Shown here: piece after piece, positions 25,401 to 38,512 of the stretch
Layout of the letters: each line of letters opens with the position of its first letter
How positions within the stretch are numbered: position 1 is the first letter of the stretch
From: Enoplosus armatus
Taxonomy: Eukaryota; Chordata; Actinopteri; Centrarchiformes; Enoplosidae
Assembly: GCF_043641665.1 (NCBI RefSeq)
Contig: NC_092193.1
Location: 22,610,182-22,674,181, forward strand
Reading direction: 5' to 3'
DNA length: 64,000 nucleotides
Program-made: the position numbers and the translations under genes
Notes under the pieces: generated by a model
Databases searched by the model: none
What the model was told of the DNA's origin: nothing
The model's input: only the letters and a program-made list of their open reading frames with translations

Positions 25401-28400
25401 GACCGGGAAAAGTGTAAAAATGCTCAAAACTCATTTCCGGGTTTTAGGACTCATTCCTGCAGAGCTCTATTCTTGTGTGATCTCGAGAATTTTGCTGCCT
25501 CGGAAGGCATATCGCCCACCCCTGGGTGACATGACTAATATATACCATGAGACCATACCGACTTGTACCATCAGAGATTTTTATGCTGTTTCCACTGTTA
25601 CTGCTACTTTAATATCTCTGGTTTTATTAGGCACCCCAGGCAGGACTGCATTATGGCAATATTGAATTTTTATGATTTTGGTAGTGACCTTGCTGGATAA
25701 GCCAGAAACAGACATCCACAGACAGTTTCTAAATTATATATACACATACACACATATATATCCATATCTCCTATTAGATACTATACACATGTACTTAGTT
25801 AGTGATCAATGAACTTCAATTGAGGGCACTGTGTATATCCAACTCCTTGTCAGATGATGGCTGTGACACATAATGTTGCTATCTGCCTCACTGAAAATGG
25901 ACGATTTTGCTGTTTTTTTTGTTTTTTTTTACTCTGTTCTGTCCCACAAACTGTATGTAAAGATGGCCGACGCTTCTCCACTTCCTCCCGCTGTACAAAA
26001 ATGGAGCCCAACTCTCCTGGATACGGCCGGGAGGGGCTGTCACCCGCCCCGACCCAATCGCGAGCACGCCACAGTCAATCACAGCTGTCAATCATGACGT
26101 CTCACCCCGTTTTGTTTTAGCATTAAATAACAAATTAAAACCAAACTGATCAGAAAAAATGAACACCTGAACAAACATCAGCGTGATAACAACTACCTCA
26201 AATGATTTTATTTGACATGTACTTTGATTTTTTTAGCTTGTCCCATGTCCCATCCACTAGCATGGAGGGGGGCGGGGCTTATGACCTAAACTGCAGCCAG
26301 CCACCAGGGGGGGATCGAGACGTTTTGGCTTCACTTTCGGGGGGGCTTGTCATGTCGTCCATCTTTATATACAGTCTGTGGTTCTGTCATGTGGACCGAT
26401 CATTTCTCAAAAACAACCCCCCAGTTGGAACGGAAGCGTGTCGCACTCGCACGCCAACCGCACTTTCAGCTTTACTTGCCTCAGTGTGGAGGTGGTCTAA
26501 GCTGAAAAGGTTGCTTGTTATTGGATCAGCCGAATGCACCGCACTAGGTTTCTAATACCAATGCATACTTCATAACGTGGTGACCTTTACAGGACCACGC
26601 GGCCTGGTCAAACACGATGGGCCAGAGCTGCTGTTCTTTTACAATAATGGCACCGACGTGTGTTGACACTGCACCGGTGCATTTGTGTCATTTTGCCTTT
26701 CTTGCCGTCCCTCCGTCCTGCGATAACGCAGTGCTGATGATGCAGCCAGTCAGTCTCCTTCATGCTCCGCGTTAGTAAATCTGCAGTGTGCGCCGCAGCT
26801 CGTCTCTGCTGTGAAGAGGGCGAGTAGACGACGGTTATTCAGTCTCCGTAAGTGCGAGCAGGGTGGCAGGACAGTCGCCCTCTTTCATCCGCGCTCGCTC
26901 AAGGGTTAGATAGTGAGAGCGGTCAGTCAGTCAGTGTTTCGGAATGCCAGCAGAGCACAAGACCACAATGGCCTTACTGTGTGCCGGCCTGTCAAAGAGC
27001 AGCAGCGCTGGCTTCTGCAGCAAACAGCAGAGCAAGTCAAGGTCGAGCTATAGCACCACACAGCCAGCCTATACTCAGTTTCACCGGCGCAGCCGCTGCA
27101 ACAACGTAAACAACAACACAGAGCGCAAACAGCAAAACACAGCAAAGACGCACAAAGAAGCCAGTAAGACGGGCTGCCTTTCTAGATTGTCATTTAGAGC
27201 CACAATTAGTTAGTTAGTTGAGTTTGCATGAATTCCTAGATCACCACAATCGGCAATAAATATAAGAGCAAAGCATCGTATTGGTGTTGTTCTGATATTA
27301 CTGTGACAAACAGGGGCTGCAGAAACTTTTTTTGCAGAGAGAAACCTGCAGATACACGCTGATAATGTGCCTCACGGTCGTGTAGCAACAACAAATCATT
27401 GTGTTTTCATTGACTGAGAAAAAAGAAAAACAGAGCTACAACTTGAGGAAAGAATCCAGGATCAAAATCCAAAAACTGTTCGCCGTTACCCGAGAGATTG
27501 AGCGCTCAGCGGGTAGAGGGGACGGGAGAGTTTTTAAATATTGCGTTCCCATCGGCTCCTCTGCCCTCACCGCCAAGAAAAACAGCTTCTTTTCACTGAG
27601 GCCACGCAGAGTCAGGCCTCCCGTTTCTTTCTGAAAAACACGTTTTCCACAAGGGATACTGGTTTACCCCACGATTCTCTACAAGCTGTGTGGGAAACAG
27701 GCGTCCAGTCAGACAGGGAATTACATAAATCAGCATAAATGGCTGTTTATATTCATGTAATATATACATAAATATAAATATCATTGCTTTTAATGTCAAT
27801 AGCCTAAAAGTTAAGGAACAATAAATCTTTTTTTTTTTTTTTTTTAGTAAATCAAAAAAAGTGGTTTGCTAACAACTTACATTATTGGCAATGTCTTAAA
27901 AAGAAGAGATGAACTTTTTACTAGACGGGCGGCTCAGCTTTAGCCAACCGCTGCTTTAATATCTTTCTAAACGAGCTAAATCTTCTATAGGAAACTACTT
28001 TTCTCCGATTTAACAAACTGCATCATTACATCGGATTGTTTTTAATGTGCAGTAGAACCGAGAGAGGTTTCTGATTGGTATAGACATGTCTTCTTTGACA
28101 CTATGCGGACCCCAAATACAGGCCTGGAGTTGAATTTATCGACCAAATAAATCAGTGGTCGGCGATGGTTAGTTTGGATTTGTTATTTTCCACCACTACG
28201 TAGTACCGGGAATCTCTTCTGGTTGCAAGCTAAGTAAAAGCAACTCTCACGTCCCCTTTCTACTGAACTGGAGTGGGGCAAAAAAAAAAAGCTTTGATTG
28301 CAAGGATGCGCTGTGATGCTTGGCGGGGCGATCCCGCAGTATTGCAGTATTCTCTGAAACACCAGTGGAAGATCGTCATAAACCAACATGGCTGCACTCT

Positions 28401-28876
28401 GCGCTACAGCTCGTTGTTGCTGAGGAAGAATGTATCTGTTTTTATCTATTAAATGCGGCGGCAGTCTCTCTCCATGGGTTCAGAATCATGCGGCATGCCC
28501 TGTGGTCCCTCACGGAAGGGTCGTAAAGGCGCTTGACATGACGTCATTCTGGGAGCACGGACCCTCGCGCCAGAGACGCTACGGCGACCATAAATCCTGC
28601 TTTGGTCTCTGTGGTTAGCTCCCATGTTTGGTAGGATCCAGTGTGCGTCTCCATTTGCACTTTTTACATGCAATCAAAGGTGAACTGGTCAGACAAGAGA
28701 GGAGGGTGCAGGTGAGAGGGGCTCAAATCTCCAACGCCGTATCATCGATGGGGGGGGGGGGGGGGGGGGTCGAGTCTCCGGCTGTACCTGCAGAGTGAGC
28801 CCTCAGTGATCTTTAAGCCTCGAGGCTTGTTTTGTTGCTCTGCCAGTTAAGAAAAAAAATGACAGGATGCGTTTGG

Positions 28877-28939
<63 letters not shown>

Positions 28940-29114
28940 CTATTGGCCCTTAACGTCTAAAACACACAGCCAGAGAGAACATGGTCTCTTTTAAATGTGA
29001 CGATGATTTGCTGACGTTATGCTGTCATCAGCAGCGAACGCACGTACGGACACATTTGGGCGACAACTGCAAACCCCACTTCTCCTGAGGCCCATAGAAC
29101 AAGTGTGTGTTTGT

Positions 29115-29158
<44 letters not shown>

Positions 29159-32100
29159 TCAGTAGGCTGGCTCAGCATGTGCTAAGGCGCAAGTTTCCAA
29201 AACAAAAACACACGCAGCTCAACAGGAAGGATTGCAGTTCTGCTTATCCTTACAGATTACCCTACTTTTGCCCCCACCCCCCACCCCCCTCTATCTCTCT
29301 CACACTCATACTCTCCCTCTCTGGTCTTAGCCTCTTGCTGGCCTTGTAACTCAAGTCGAGGGCATTCTCTCTTCACTCTCTCACACACACCTCCACCTGA
29401 ACCCAGACACATAACTTGTGGCTATCGCCTCAGGCAGACTGCAGCACCGCCACAGCTGACCACAAATCTGTGGGACTGACCGCGTGCGTGTGTGTGTGTC
29501 TTTGTTTACTTTATAACCTCTTTCTTCGTAATTTTTCCTTTCTTTTCTCCTCCTCCCTTTGTCCATTCAGTTCCATTATAATCAGCCCTAACCATCTCGC
29601 TCTCTGCCCATTCTCCTTTGCCTAATCTCTTTTGTACATTCCTTTCCCCCCTCTCTCTTTTCTCCCCTAACCCTCACCCACGAGGAGACAAACACTTCAT
29701 ATCTTGACACCAAACTGTCAGTAGGATTATATGAGTCATAACTGGATTACGCTGGTGTTTGTGTCCCGTGGAAACCTCAGATCTCTAGGTTTTCTTCCCC
29801 CTTATTTTTGTGTTACACACATTACAAAACACAGCTTCCTTCATATGAGGCAGGTGGCGCAAAAAAAGAAAATATGAAGGAAGCTGTTTTTTTGTTTTTT
29901 TTTTAAATGTCAAGCCTTACAAAAGGCCTTAAAGCGGAAAGCAAAGAGTGGCACCAAAATCCAAACGACTGAGGGGTTTTTGGATGTGTTTGTTGCAGGA
30001 CGGTGACGTCACACGCTGTGACGCACAACTGACGCAAAACCGAGAGCTAAACCAGCAGCTTCACTCAAGCATTACCATCTGACTGAGCACTTCATTTTCC
30101 AAAAAACCCCCCAAAACAAAACAAAAAAACAGACTGGTTTTAATCTCACATTTATGCAAAAACGACGCAGCTTTGGAGTTTGGTGCTCAGGTTCAATTTG
30201 GATGCTTTGACTGTGCCTTTAGGGAGTTTAGTATTTTGAAGATCATTTATCTCAATTAATATGCAAATTGCAAAACAGCCAAGTGGTAGAAATTCTATTT
30301 ACAAAGGTATTGCATTTGTATGAGTTTTGGCCTGCAACTAACTATATCATTAATCTGCCAATTACACTCTCCATTCATTCTATTAAAGATCAGAAAATAG
30401 TGCAAAATGTCCCATCACAATACCCTTAAACCCAGGATGGAGGTCTTCAGATTGCATGCTTTGTCCGAACAAACCCAGTGACTCAGTTCACATGAGCTTA
30501 CATTCACCCGCGTCTTGTATGGGGTCCCCTCACACCAAACACATGTTAGCGGTTAGGAATCCAACCTCAAGCTGCTAAACAAAAGTCAAACGGGTCGAGA
30601 AAAGAATTTTTAAAAAGTACAATTTCCCCCCGGGGATCAATAAAGTATTTCTGATTCTGATGCAGAGGATGCCTTTCTCGGTCCCACCAAGTGGCCTGAA
30701 TTTGACTTCTGAGATCTGAGTAAGTGAAAGTTCCGGATGAAATTTGTGATTTTTTTTTTTGTCACGGTCAAAGATTGGTTTTACTTCACCTTGAAGCTTG
30801 TATGTTTTGAATTGCATTAGTCTATGCAGTAAAAGTGCTGCGATATGCACGTTTTTGCATGTATATTTCCCATTTAGCAATTCCTTACGCTACCTCTTTT
30901 AGCCCATTAGTCAACTTTGTTAGCTAGTTGTACGGCTAGAGACAAAACTCGTCTGTTAAATCTTTGCATTTCAAGTCTTGTACATGACCATTCAGGACGT
31001 AGTTATAGGCATCTAAAGATTTACACGCCCTCAGTTTCTTTTTACTACACACGCTTGGTTTCTCTGTCAGGTAGGTGTAGCGCTAAATGTCTGGCTATTC
31101 CGCCGGAGGTAGTCCTGTCAGATCGTCCATCCACTGAGTGAGCGTGTACGGGTTGGCCAGTCTGGCCCCATTGGTTCATGTTAACTTTAACCGAGTGAGT
31201 GACCGTACAAAGCCAACAAAACTTGCTAGATAGCATTAGCTAACGAGTTCAGGGAATTATTCTGCCTGCACCTAGGTTCCGCCCACAAAATAAACACCTC
31301 ATAATATCTACAGAAAAGGAGTCGATGAGAGCCAGACATTGTAAGTGCAAAAAAACAAATTTCTCAAAACCAAGATGGCCGACAGAAGGCCAGGAAGGCT
31401 GAGCAGCTCAGGAATATCTTGCCAATACTTCTACAGTAGGGGACCCGTGCAGGTAAATAACATTTTGTAACATCAAGTAACTTCTAAGAAGTAATACAGT
31501 TGTTAAAATTTCCTAGTATTCCCAAGTTGGGAGGAAATTACAGTTAATACTGCGACTTTGAAAATATTTCCTTTGCAGTAACTTTTGGCTGTAAATCAAC
31601 TGATTCGTGATATTAGAATGAAACCTACATTAGCATATACATACTAATAACGTTCCATTATATGAGTAACAGATAGCGTCTTTAGATTTTGTAGAGGTCA
31701 AGTGCGGCATCATGATGGAAAGGCCTGCAGGATAGTGGAGCAAATGCCATCGGAGTCCAGTGAGGGTGATGCTAGTGGCAGTGACGGCGAATGGCTGCCA
31801 GAAAAAGAAGGATTAGCAAAAGCTAGCAGTAGATTTCTTCATGCATCTCTTTCCCCCGAAATCTGACTTCTCAGTGTCTTGCTCTTCATATGCTATTGCT
31901 ACCCGTCTCTAAAGCAACATGTACAGTATAATTAACACATATTCATTGGAAGCTGCTGAAGGGCATTCTGGGAACTGGAACTGGTACGTGCGGGACCAAG
32001 GACAGCTATGGGAGCTCAAAAAGAGGCCCAGGCATGTGACCTAAGAATGTCCGTTAGCATGAAGAGTGAGTATGCGATCCTCTAATACCAGTCAGGTGGT

Positions 32101-35100
32101 AGCCAATGCCATCAGCGCTCAATCCTGGTCTTTCACACCCCTCTACTTCCTCTCTTACTTCTCAATATGTCAGTGCTAAGACTCTTCCTCTAATTCTCCA
32201 TACATTCTCTTTTTGGTCCTAGAGAGGGGTTTAATTAGAGTTGGTATGGGGATTATGACAATAAAGCCTTTAGAAATGTCAGATTCTCTGTTCTTCCCTC
32301 TTTTAATCCCTCTCTTCTGTCTCCACAGTTATTCTCAACTTCCTTCTACGGACATTTTCTTTACTCTACATCTGGCCATCTATATTCCCCTACATTTTAC
32401 TCCCTCCCCCCTCCTCTCTCTGCTCTCTCTGACCCCCTTTCTTTTCCACTTCTCCTTCTCTATCTTTTATCTTTCCATCCTAATCCAGATAGTAAGACCA
32501 GCAAAATCAGCAGTTGTCTTTCATCACTATATTCTGCTGAAGGCAGCATTACTAAAAAGGACCAACAACTGGACTTGGACACACAGATAAAGACAGGGCC
32601 ACGTCTTTTGAAGTCCGCATTTCAAGACCGAGTATGTTCATACATACAGGTTGATAAGGCCCACTCTGAAGGATCCCCCAAAATATGGCCAAATTCACGT
32701 GGCATTTCCTGGTCAGCGGGTATACTTTGCGGCCCTGACTATCCAACAATCAACTGCCTGCCGGTCAGCTGTTTCATGTCGCGCTCGTCAAGTCATTCAG
32801 TGGGCAAATACCACATGGCCATGTCATATTTACCAGGTGCCAGTGTTCAGATGTTCATCCATCACTTGTGAATACACTATCATATTAACTGAGCAGAACA
32901 AAAAGCCAGGTGTACACAGTGGAGTCCATGCCTGGCCTCCACTGTTTGTTCTTGTTGCCGGCACGGACAGGTAGTTAATCACAGATGAATGGAAGTTATG
33001 CTGATGTTTTTGGCTGGACAGCAGCAAGGCGGGGGCCAGCCCCAAAGAGGCAAAAAGTCTGTCCACGGCTGAGCGACTGAGTGATGACGTTACAACACTG
33101 GTCGCTCGAGGGTTGGGAGTTTCCAATTGGCCGTTGCTCTTTGGAAAGGAACAGACGCGGAGGTTAGTTACATATCGTAACTCCATGTTCTATGAGTGGC
33201 CCTCAAGGCTATCGCCAGTGGGTTCATCCCTCCCTTGCACAGCACCGAAGACTTTTAGTCTAACTTACGCCCGCTCGCTACGCGGGCCCCACCTCGGTCT
33301 CATCTTGTGTGTAAGTTTTGCTGGGACCGGGACAATCGGCTCGCATCGCAATCAGCTAGTTAAAAAAGGAACCACTGACGTAACTAACGTTCTATTTCGT
33401 AAGGCCATCGCTAGTGGGATGAGGGCAAAGTCCTCCGTGGTCCTTGCCCCCACTGGGTCCATCCGGTACCCACAAGCACAAACAGAAAAGAAAGTTTGGT
33501 TCTCAAGCGTAGCTCAACCATGTCATGTGGTATTCTACTTCATTACGCTGAAGCACAAATATTACTGGGATTTAATATCCAGGACTTCACATTATAGACA
33601 CCACCACTGACTATCCGTCTAACAATTGGTGCTGTAAAGCCAGGGTTTATGGATGTTAGGAGTTTGCTACTAGGACGAGATATCGTTTGAAATGTTTTGA
33701 TTAGTATTGCTAAATACAAAACTTGGAGCAAGGTGAGCAAGAGCTTTGCCTCAATGAGTGAGTTTCCATCCATCAGCAAACTAACTTCCCATGAACTAAG
33801 GCTGCTGCGACTTGGAGTTTCTGTGAACCCGTCCAATCTGACGGAGCCTGAGAGGATCTGGCACAAACTTCCCAAATCCAGGCGGGCAAAACAGCTTGTG
33901 GAGACTTACCCAAGAAGACTCAAAGCTGTAATTGCTTCCAATAAAAAGTGCAAAAAGTGGTCTGAATACTTTGACACCACTGTATAGCATGCGTAGGTTG
34001 TATGGTTGCTAAAATAATGTCTATTAGTATAGATACTATTGGCAGCACAAATCTCATAAAGCATTGCAGGGTGATGCAACATAGATTGGACAGTATTTAA
34101 ATAATAATGCCTCATTTTCTCTATGAAAACAATCCCACACAATTTATTAGTGTTTAATTGAAATCTGTCAGCGTTTCAGAGACCCTTCTCGAAATTTCTG
34201 CTGACTCGGAGAATTGTTGATTCGCCCTTATTTTTCTGTCAGCTGCTCTATTAATCACTACGACGGAAAACCTGCCACCATCAGCAAACTAACTTCCCAT
34301 GAAGTGAGGCTGCTGCGGCCGGGAGTTTCCACCACTGCCGCTGTGCACGGACCGCGACGGCAGCATTTTGTTGACTAGGACAAAAATGAGGAGCTTATTT
34401 ATAAAAGGAAAAAAAATAATAATAATAATTCAGGCCAATGGCATATGGACATTACATCACAACCCAAGTTCGGTAGGGTCAAGTGACACACTGCGACCCG
34501 ATGGAAATGAACCTGGCAAACAATGAAACAATGAAAAAAGGACACTAAAATCTTCAGGTTTGTTTCTTTCTTGAGTCAATTCAAATATGGCCGATGTTGG
34601 AAAAAAAATAAAAAAAGAACATAGCAGAGAACAATGACAACAGCTCCAGAAAGGTAAATAGCCTCTGGCTAACAAAAAAAAAACACTGTTAAGTGGTAAA
34701 GAAGTATTTTTGTTGGTTGGTCAAACCATTTGCTGGTTCCAGCTTCTCGAATGTGAGGACACGCTGCTCGTCTTTGTAATTTATGGCGGTAAATGTAAGT
34801 ATCTGTGGGTTTTTAGACTGTTGGTGAAACAAAACCAGCAATGAGAAGATGTCACTTTACTCGATAATGAAAATAACCGCTAGTTGCAAGCCCTTCTGTT
34901 CTCGCCCCCCTTGCCCTTTGCTTCTTTCTGGACTTGCTGCTCCCATTTTGTGTCTTTGTCCACCCCTCTACAAGCCCCGTCCTTCCTGCCAACACTCAAA
35001 TACCTTTTTTTTTCCTTTTCTTTTTCCAATCTTTACTTCAATATCCCGCAGAGCCTGACTGAGCGCTACAGACGTGCAGTCACCCAGCAGAAATATCCAG

Positions 35101-37768
35101 CCAGTCAATGAGTCTGTTGAGTCATACAGATGACCATCAGGCATCTATATTCTTACAGTTCCTGTCTTGTAGTCACGCTAGGAATCTGTCAGGTTAAATA
35201 AAGAGATTTGTATTGGGAAATGTAGTCCAGTCTCTCAAAGTCAGTAAACAAAGTCTGAGTCTGAGTTTGTTATATCGTCCAGAATGAATCATATCTCACA
35301 TATCTCAAAAAAGCACTGTTATAAAGTCAATACTCCGAGCTAAAGACGCGAGCTGTAATAAAACATGGCATGCTTGAAAACAGCCCAGGCCCAGGCATGG
35401 GAACAAAAAGGAGCTGACGGTCTTTGGCTCAGCGCACATCACATCATAACAGCTCAGGGTACGCCTCTGTTTATCCAACTGTCCCTGCTAAGTGTCTGAC
35501 CCGAACACAGCTGCTATGAGAAAACACGGCATGCGGGTTAACAGAACCTGGCCAGCATGGCTCTGCAGACCTCGCGGGGCCTGGGTCGCTCCTCTTCACG
35601 GGGCTAAAACTAACTGCCACCCCCCCCGGACCAGATTTACAGCTGGGTGGGACAACAAGCTACATCTGTGTCTGCGTCTGAGCGCTGTGAGAGCCAGAAG
35701 AGACCAGAGAGTCCGTGTGAAACCGCTGAGGAAGCGAGAGAACAGGAAAGTGCACAGGAATTATACATATCCTCTCACTGCTACAAGATCACTGCTTAAT
35801 AAAATCCGAATACCCCCCCATCAAGACGCGTAATTGTCAATGCTATTGTTATGTCCATGTCAAGTTAATTGAACTAAGATTTACTTGTCAAATGGAAAAT
35901 CTACCCATCTACGCATGTGGCGCTTGGCAGGTTTTCAGTTCGGACCCTGCATCAAAATGAGGGTCGACTTTGTCGCCACATTTTCTTCCCCCTGCTTTGT
36001 TGCCTCAAGGTGCTTTACGTTTTTATTCTAACACAGACGAAGGTCATTTCAATGGACAAAACTTTGGGAGGAAAAATATCTAAACAGCCATGTGTTTTAA
36101 TTCACCGGGGGCCATTTGGTTCGGTAACTCACGGAGGCTGATTCGGTTGCTGTTTGGATCTGTGGAGCTCGAACGTCTGCTCCTTCTAACTGCAGGAAGA
36201 GACCTTTGGCTCAAAGCTGCTGTAAAAAGCAACACAGAACTAAAACAAGGTGTCAGGAGTGCAGAGGAGATGACTGACTGCTTCTGACTTTGAGCCAGAG
36301 AGCTCAGCTCGGCTTCACGCTGACTGGGGGGGAAAAAAAACAGACAAATGCGTGGATGAATGAATAAATAATCGAAATATATAAGAGACAATCGGTAGGT
36401 ACGTCCATGTCACTATTCCAGATCTTCTTAATGCCATAGTATGTCAGGTTTTGGCATGGAGGCGAACTCAAGGGCACTGACTGAAAGACTGTGCTGCAGT
36501 CACACTGAGCTGCGGCGATATGACACTATGCAGAGCGCGGGCGACGACTTATAAAGAATACTGCAACTACCGTCACCCAACAATGCAGATACTGCTGCTC
36601 ACAGGTACAAAGAGAGAGTTGGGGGGGTGGAGGGACGAGCCCTTGAGGCAGAAACATAATAGCTGAATTCCTGCCACAGCACAGGCACAGTGTAGTATGT
36701 TACACCTCTTGGTGCTACTCTATAGCTTATTTACACACACAGATACATGACATGACGTGGGCTGTGATGACAGACGATGCTCATACAGATGTATGACAGA
36801 GAGGTATGCATTTCCCTCCTTATCAGTGATAACTGGAGGAAAAAATACACTAAAGCATTCTTTGATGCTTAGGAACATGTACTTTGTGTCTAAAAGTAAC
36901 AGCACATTAACTTTATGGTTCTTAGAAGTTTTGGATCTGGACCAAGGCTACTAAATATCTTATCAAATCTTTTGTCTTGAGCTGTCCTATGTGTTGGTAA
37001 GCTGAGTATCTTTTGGGTTTTGGACCATCCTCAGGAAAATGAGCACCGTACAAAGCATCCAGGTGACGGGCTGATGCCGACTGCCGTTTTTGTTTTTTTC
37101 CCCCCGACCAGTTGAAAGCTGCAGTTTGTTTAGGTTCACTCCGCGTGGTCCCTCGTGGACACTGGCAGAAGAAGAAGAACACATTTTACATCGCGCAGGA
37201 CCCTCGCAGATATGCACAACCGGAAGTGGATCACAACTGAACTGCGAATCGCTCTCGAGTGGAACGATTCTCGCTGATCACGTCACATCAATTCTGTCTT
37301 CTTTGTGCATATTCATACAAACAATTTAGGCACATCGACCTAATGATCGTGAATTCGGACCCAATTCAGATTCAATAAAGAGGATTTGATACTGGACTCA
37401 GGTTGGATAAAATGCTATCAAACCCCCAACCCTAGTTTCAACTCGATTCATGCACACAGACATACAGTTAACCCCTGTCCTGTAGAATAGGTGCTCGCCC
37501 CCCTGTGCTGTGTAACAGCGTACCTTTTACATTACCAAAATAACTGTGGACTGCGATTACAAACAGATTGCTGGTAATGCCATTTGTCCAGCGAGCAGGG
37601 CAGTTAAAATGTAGATATGGCTTTAATAGGACAAGAGCTGCCATTCTCTCAGGATCAGCATCATGTTAAACACACTGCACTGCAATCCCAATACACAGCC
37701 TTGACAAGTACGCTTGGAACACCAATGGAAAACACACTGGCACAAATGCAAAGGCTTCCTTGGAACTA

Positions 37769-37801
<33 letters not shown>

Positions 37802-38512
37802 ATGTGTTTACACCGTCAGCCCTGTGTTTACGAATTACGGCGCCGTAAAGATAAGAACTGCACGTTTTCCTTAATAGCATTAATGGATCAAAGGTTGCAG
37901 ATTAAGCGAACCTGTCTCTCCACCCTGATGTCAACACGGCAGCAGCACGACTTGCTGAGCTGTGGTCAGCATTCGGGGACAGACAGAAGGGGTTAACGGG
38001 CGCAAAGATTAACCCGCTCAATAAGTGGTGACTCAGCCAAAATGCCGTTTATCTCCCAAACACATTCCGAGCATCTTAGGGGACGGGGACCCTCGGACAC
38101 TCTGCTGGCACAGCAGCAGCAGCCCGGTACAGCCTGACGTGACCGAGGCGGTAACCTGCGGGGCAACACAACAAACCTAGCTAGCTCGTCCAGTTCGCTA
38201 GCTAACACTCGTAGGTTGCTTGCTGCTTGATTTGCGGGCGTAACAATTGAAGCAGTTCCCCCCCCTCTTCCTGGTGTGTAACAACTGGGGAGTGAAAGGG
38301 CAAGAAAGCCATCCCCAGCTACACCCAAATGGTCCTCAACGGAAATAACCGGTATGAAACCATACCGTCGGCGGCTGCCCAGTTAGCCGGACAGCTAGCA
38401 AGGTGGCTAGCAGAGTGCAGGGTTTAATATGAAGCTAGCTTACCTCATACTGGATGTACTGTTTCCTCCACTCCGGGGTGATGTGAGCCGAGAGATGCTC
38501 TGTGAATTTCAT
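12870..38512 (-). CDS. xpr1: Xenotropic and polytropic retrovirus receptor 1 homologue, SPX-EXS phosphate exporter
   Basis: Plasma-membrane exporter of inorganic phosphate gated by inositol pyrophosphates through its N-terminal SPX domain (family knowledge; the name comes from a secondary role in mammals). Coding exons 1-16: 38444-38512, 24973-25024, 18350-18451, 18033-18256, 17775-17924, 17527-17610, 16890-16971, 16408-16497, 16094-16191, 15805-15984, 14850-15015, 14554-14748, 13799-13965, 13562-13701, 13205-13426, 12870-12924. Together 2076 nt encode 691 residues and a TGA (human 696). SPX spans residues 1 to about 180 ([20 protein letters not shown]; Tyr22, Lys158, Lys161, Lys162 and Lys165 keep human numbering). 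Transmembrane segments follow from about 230, with EXS at about 430-640 ([40 protein letters not shown]). The tail [12 protein letters not shown] is conserved. All splice junctions are GT-AG. Fish have xpr1a and xpr1b; I cannot say which this is. Confidence 0.97.
14554..14748 (-). CDS. xpr1: xpr1 exon 12, core of EXS domain
   Basis: Residues 433-498 include [20 protein letters not shown] and [20 protein letters not shown], the most conserved stretch of EXS proteins and part of the phosphate pathway. The donor is CATAAAG then GTAGTA. The glycine at the 5' junction is split between exons 11 and 12. Confidence 0.93.
16355..16402. repeat. (TG)24 microsatellite at xpr1 intron 8 donor
   Basis: A perfect 48 bp TG run on the plus strand. 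In the transcript it is a CA run beginning about six bases into intron 8. Confidence 0.95.
17775..17924 (-). CDS. xpr1: xpr1 exon 5, inositol pyrophosphate-binding part of SPX
   Basis: Residues 150-199 begin [17 protein letters not shown]. The lysines at 158, 161, 162 and 165 form the conserved SPX basic surface that senses inositol pyrophosphates in this family. The acceptor GTGTAG is fed by a (CT)n tract (GA on the plus strand, about 17931-17948). Confidence 0.93.
18452..24972 (-). other. xpr1 intron 2
   Basis: Non-coding. It holds poly-T/A runs (about 18457, 19447, 19506), a (TG)n at about 19600, and a minus-oriented copy of the dispersed 'GCTAACATGCTAA' family at about 21640-21905. A 13-fold CA run lies at about 24724-24749. 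I see no nested gene. Confidence 0.6.
21640..21905 (-). repeat. Dispersed teleost repeat, GCTAGCGCCATCATCAGGTC family
   Basis: Shares with copies at about 49440, 58374, 58614 and 60843 the words GATGGCGCTAGA (inverted), ATGTTAGCATGCT and AATGTTTACCAT. Here it is in reverse orientation. The family is recognised from its repetition in this window; its class is not known to me. Confidence 0.6.
25944..26381. mobile_element. MITE with CCACARRCTGTATRTAAAGA-type inverted ends, copy in xpr1 intron 1
   Basis: The left end reads CCACAAACTGTATGTAAAGA. The right end is its near inverse, TCTTTATATACAGTCTGTGG. The interior matches the reverse complement of the copy at 56968-57465 along most of its length, including an AAATGATTTTATTTGAC segment and a GGCGGGGCTTATGACC segment. 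It has no transposase, so it is non-autonomous. Confidence 0.8.
28750..28769. repeat. Poly-G run of 20
   Basis: Uninterrupted G20 on the plus strand. Such runs are prone to length errors in sequencing and assembly. Confidence 0.9.
28878..28938. repeat. (TG)30 microsatellite
   Basis: A 61 bp uninterrupted GT run in xpr1 intron 1. A second run of about 42 bp lies at 29117-29158. Confidence 0.95.

Larger units (their letters stand above)
25025..38443 (-). other. xpr1 intron 1, 13.4 kb
   Basis: Non-coding as far as I can see. Contents: an inverted-repeat MITE at 25944-26381; a G20 run at 28750-28769; long TG runs at 28878-28938 and 29117-29158; a CT-rich zone at about 32150-32480; two 50 bp direct copies at 33771 and 34279; AT repeats at about 37776-37801. 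Weak reading frames at 31375-31449, 31696-31863 and 33697-33987 may be transposon debris. Large first introns often hold enhancers, but none can be pinpointed by eye. Confidence 0.6.

Noticed and set aside
26852..27213. Reading frames of 72-89 residues around 26.9-27.2 kb
   Set aside because: Polar and low-complexity, with no recognised domain and overlapping frames on both strands.
33113..33610. 165-codon frame in xpr1 intron 1
   Set aside because: No recognisable protein features. It lies in sequence with inverted GTTAGTTACATATCGTAAC / GTAACTAACGTTCTATTTCG words that suggest a repeat.
12870..38512. Endogenous retrovirus, because the gene name mentions a retrovirus receptor
   Set aside because: XPR1 is a host phosphate exporter. 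No LTRs, gag, pol or env similarity was seen in the window.
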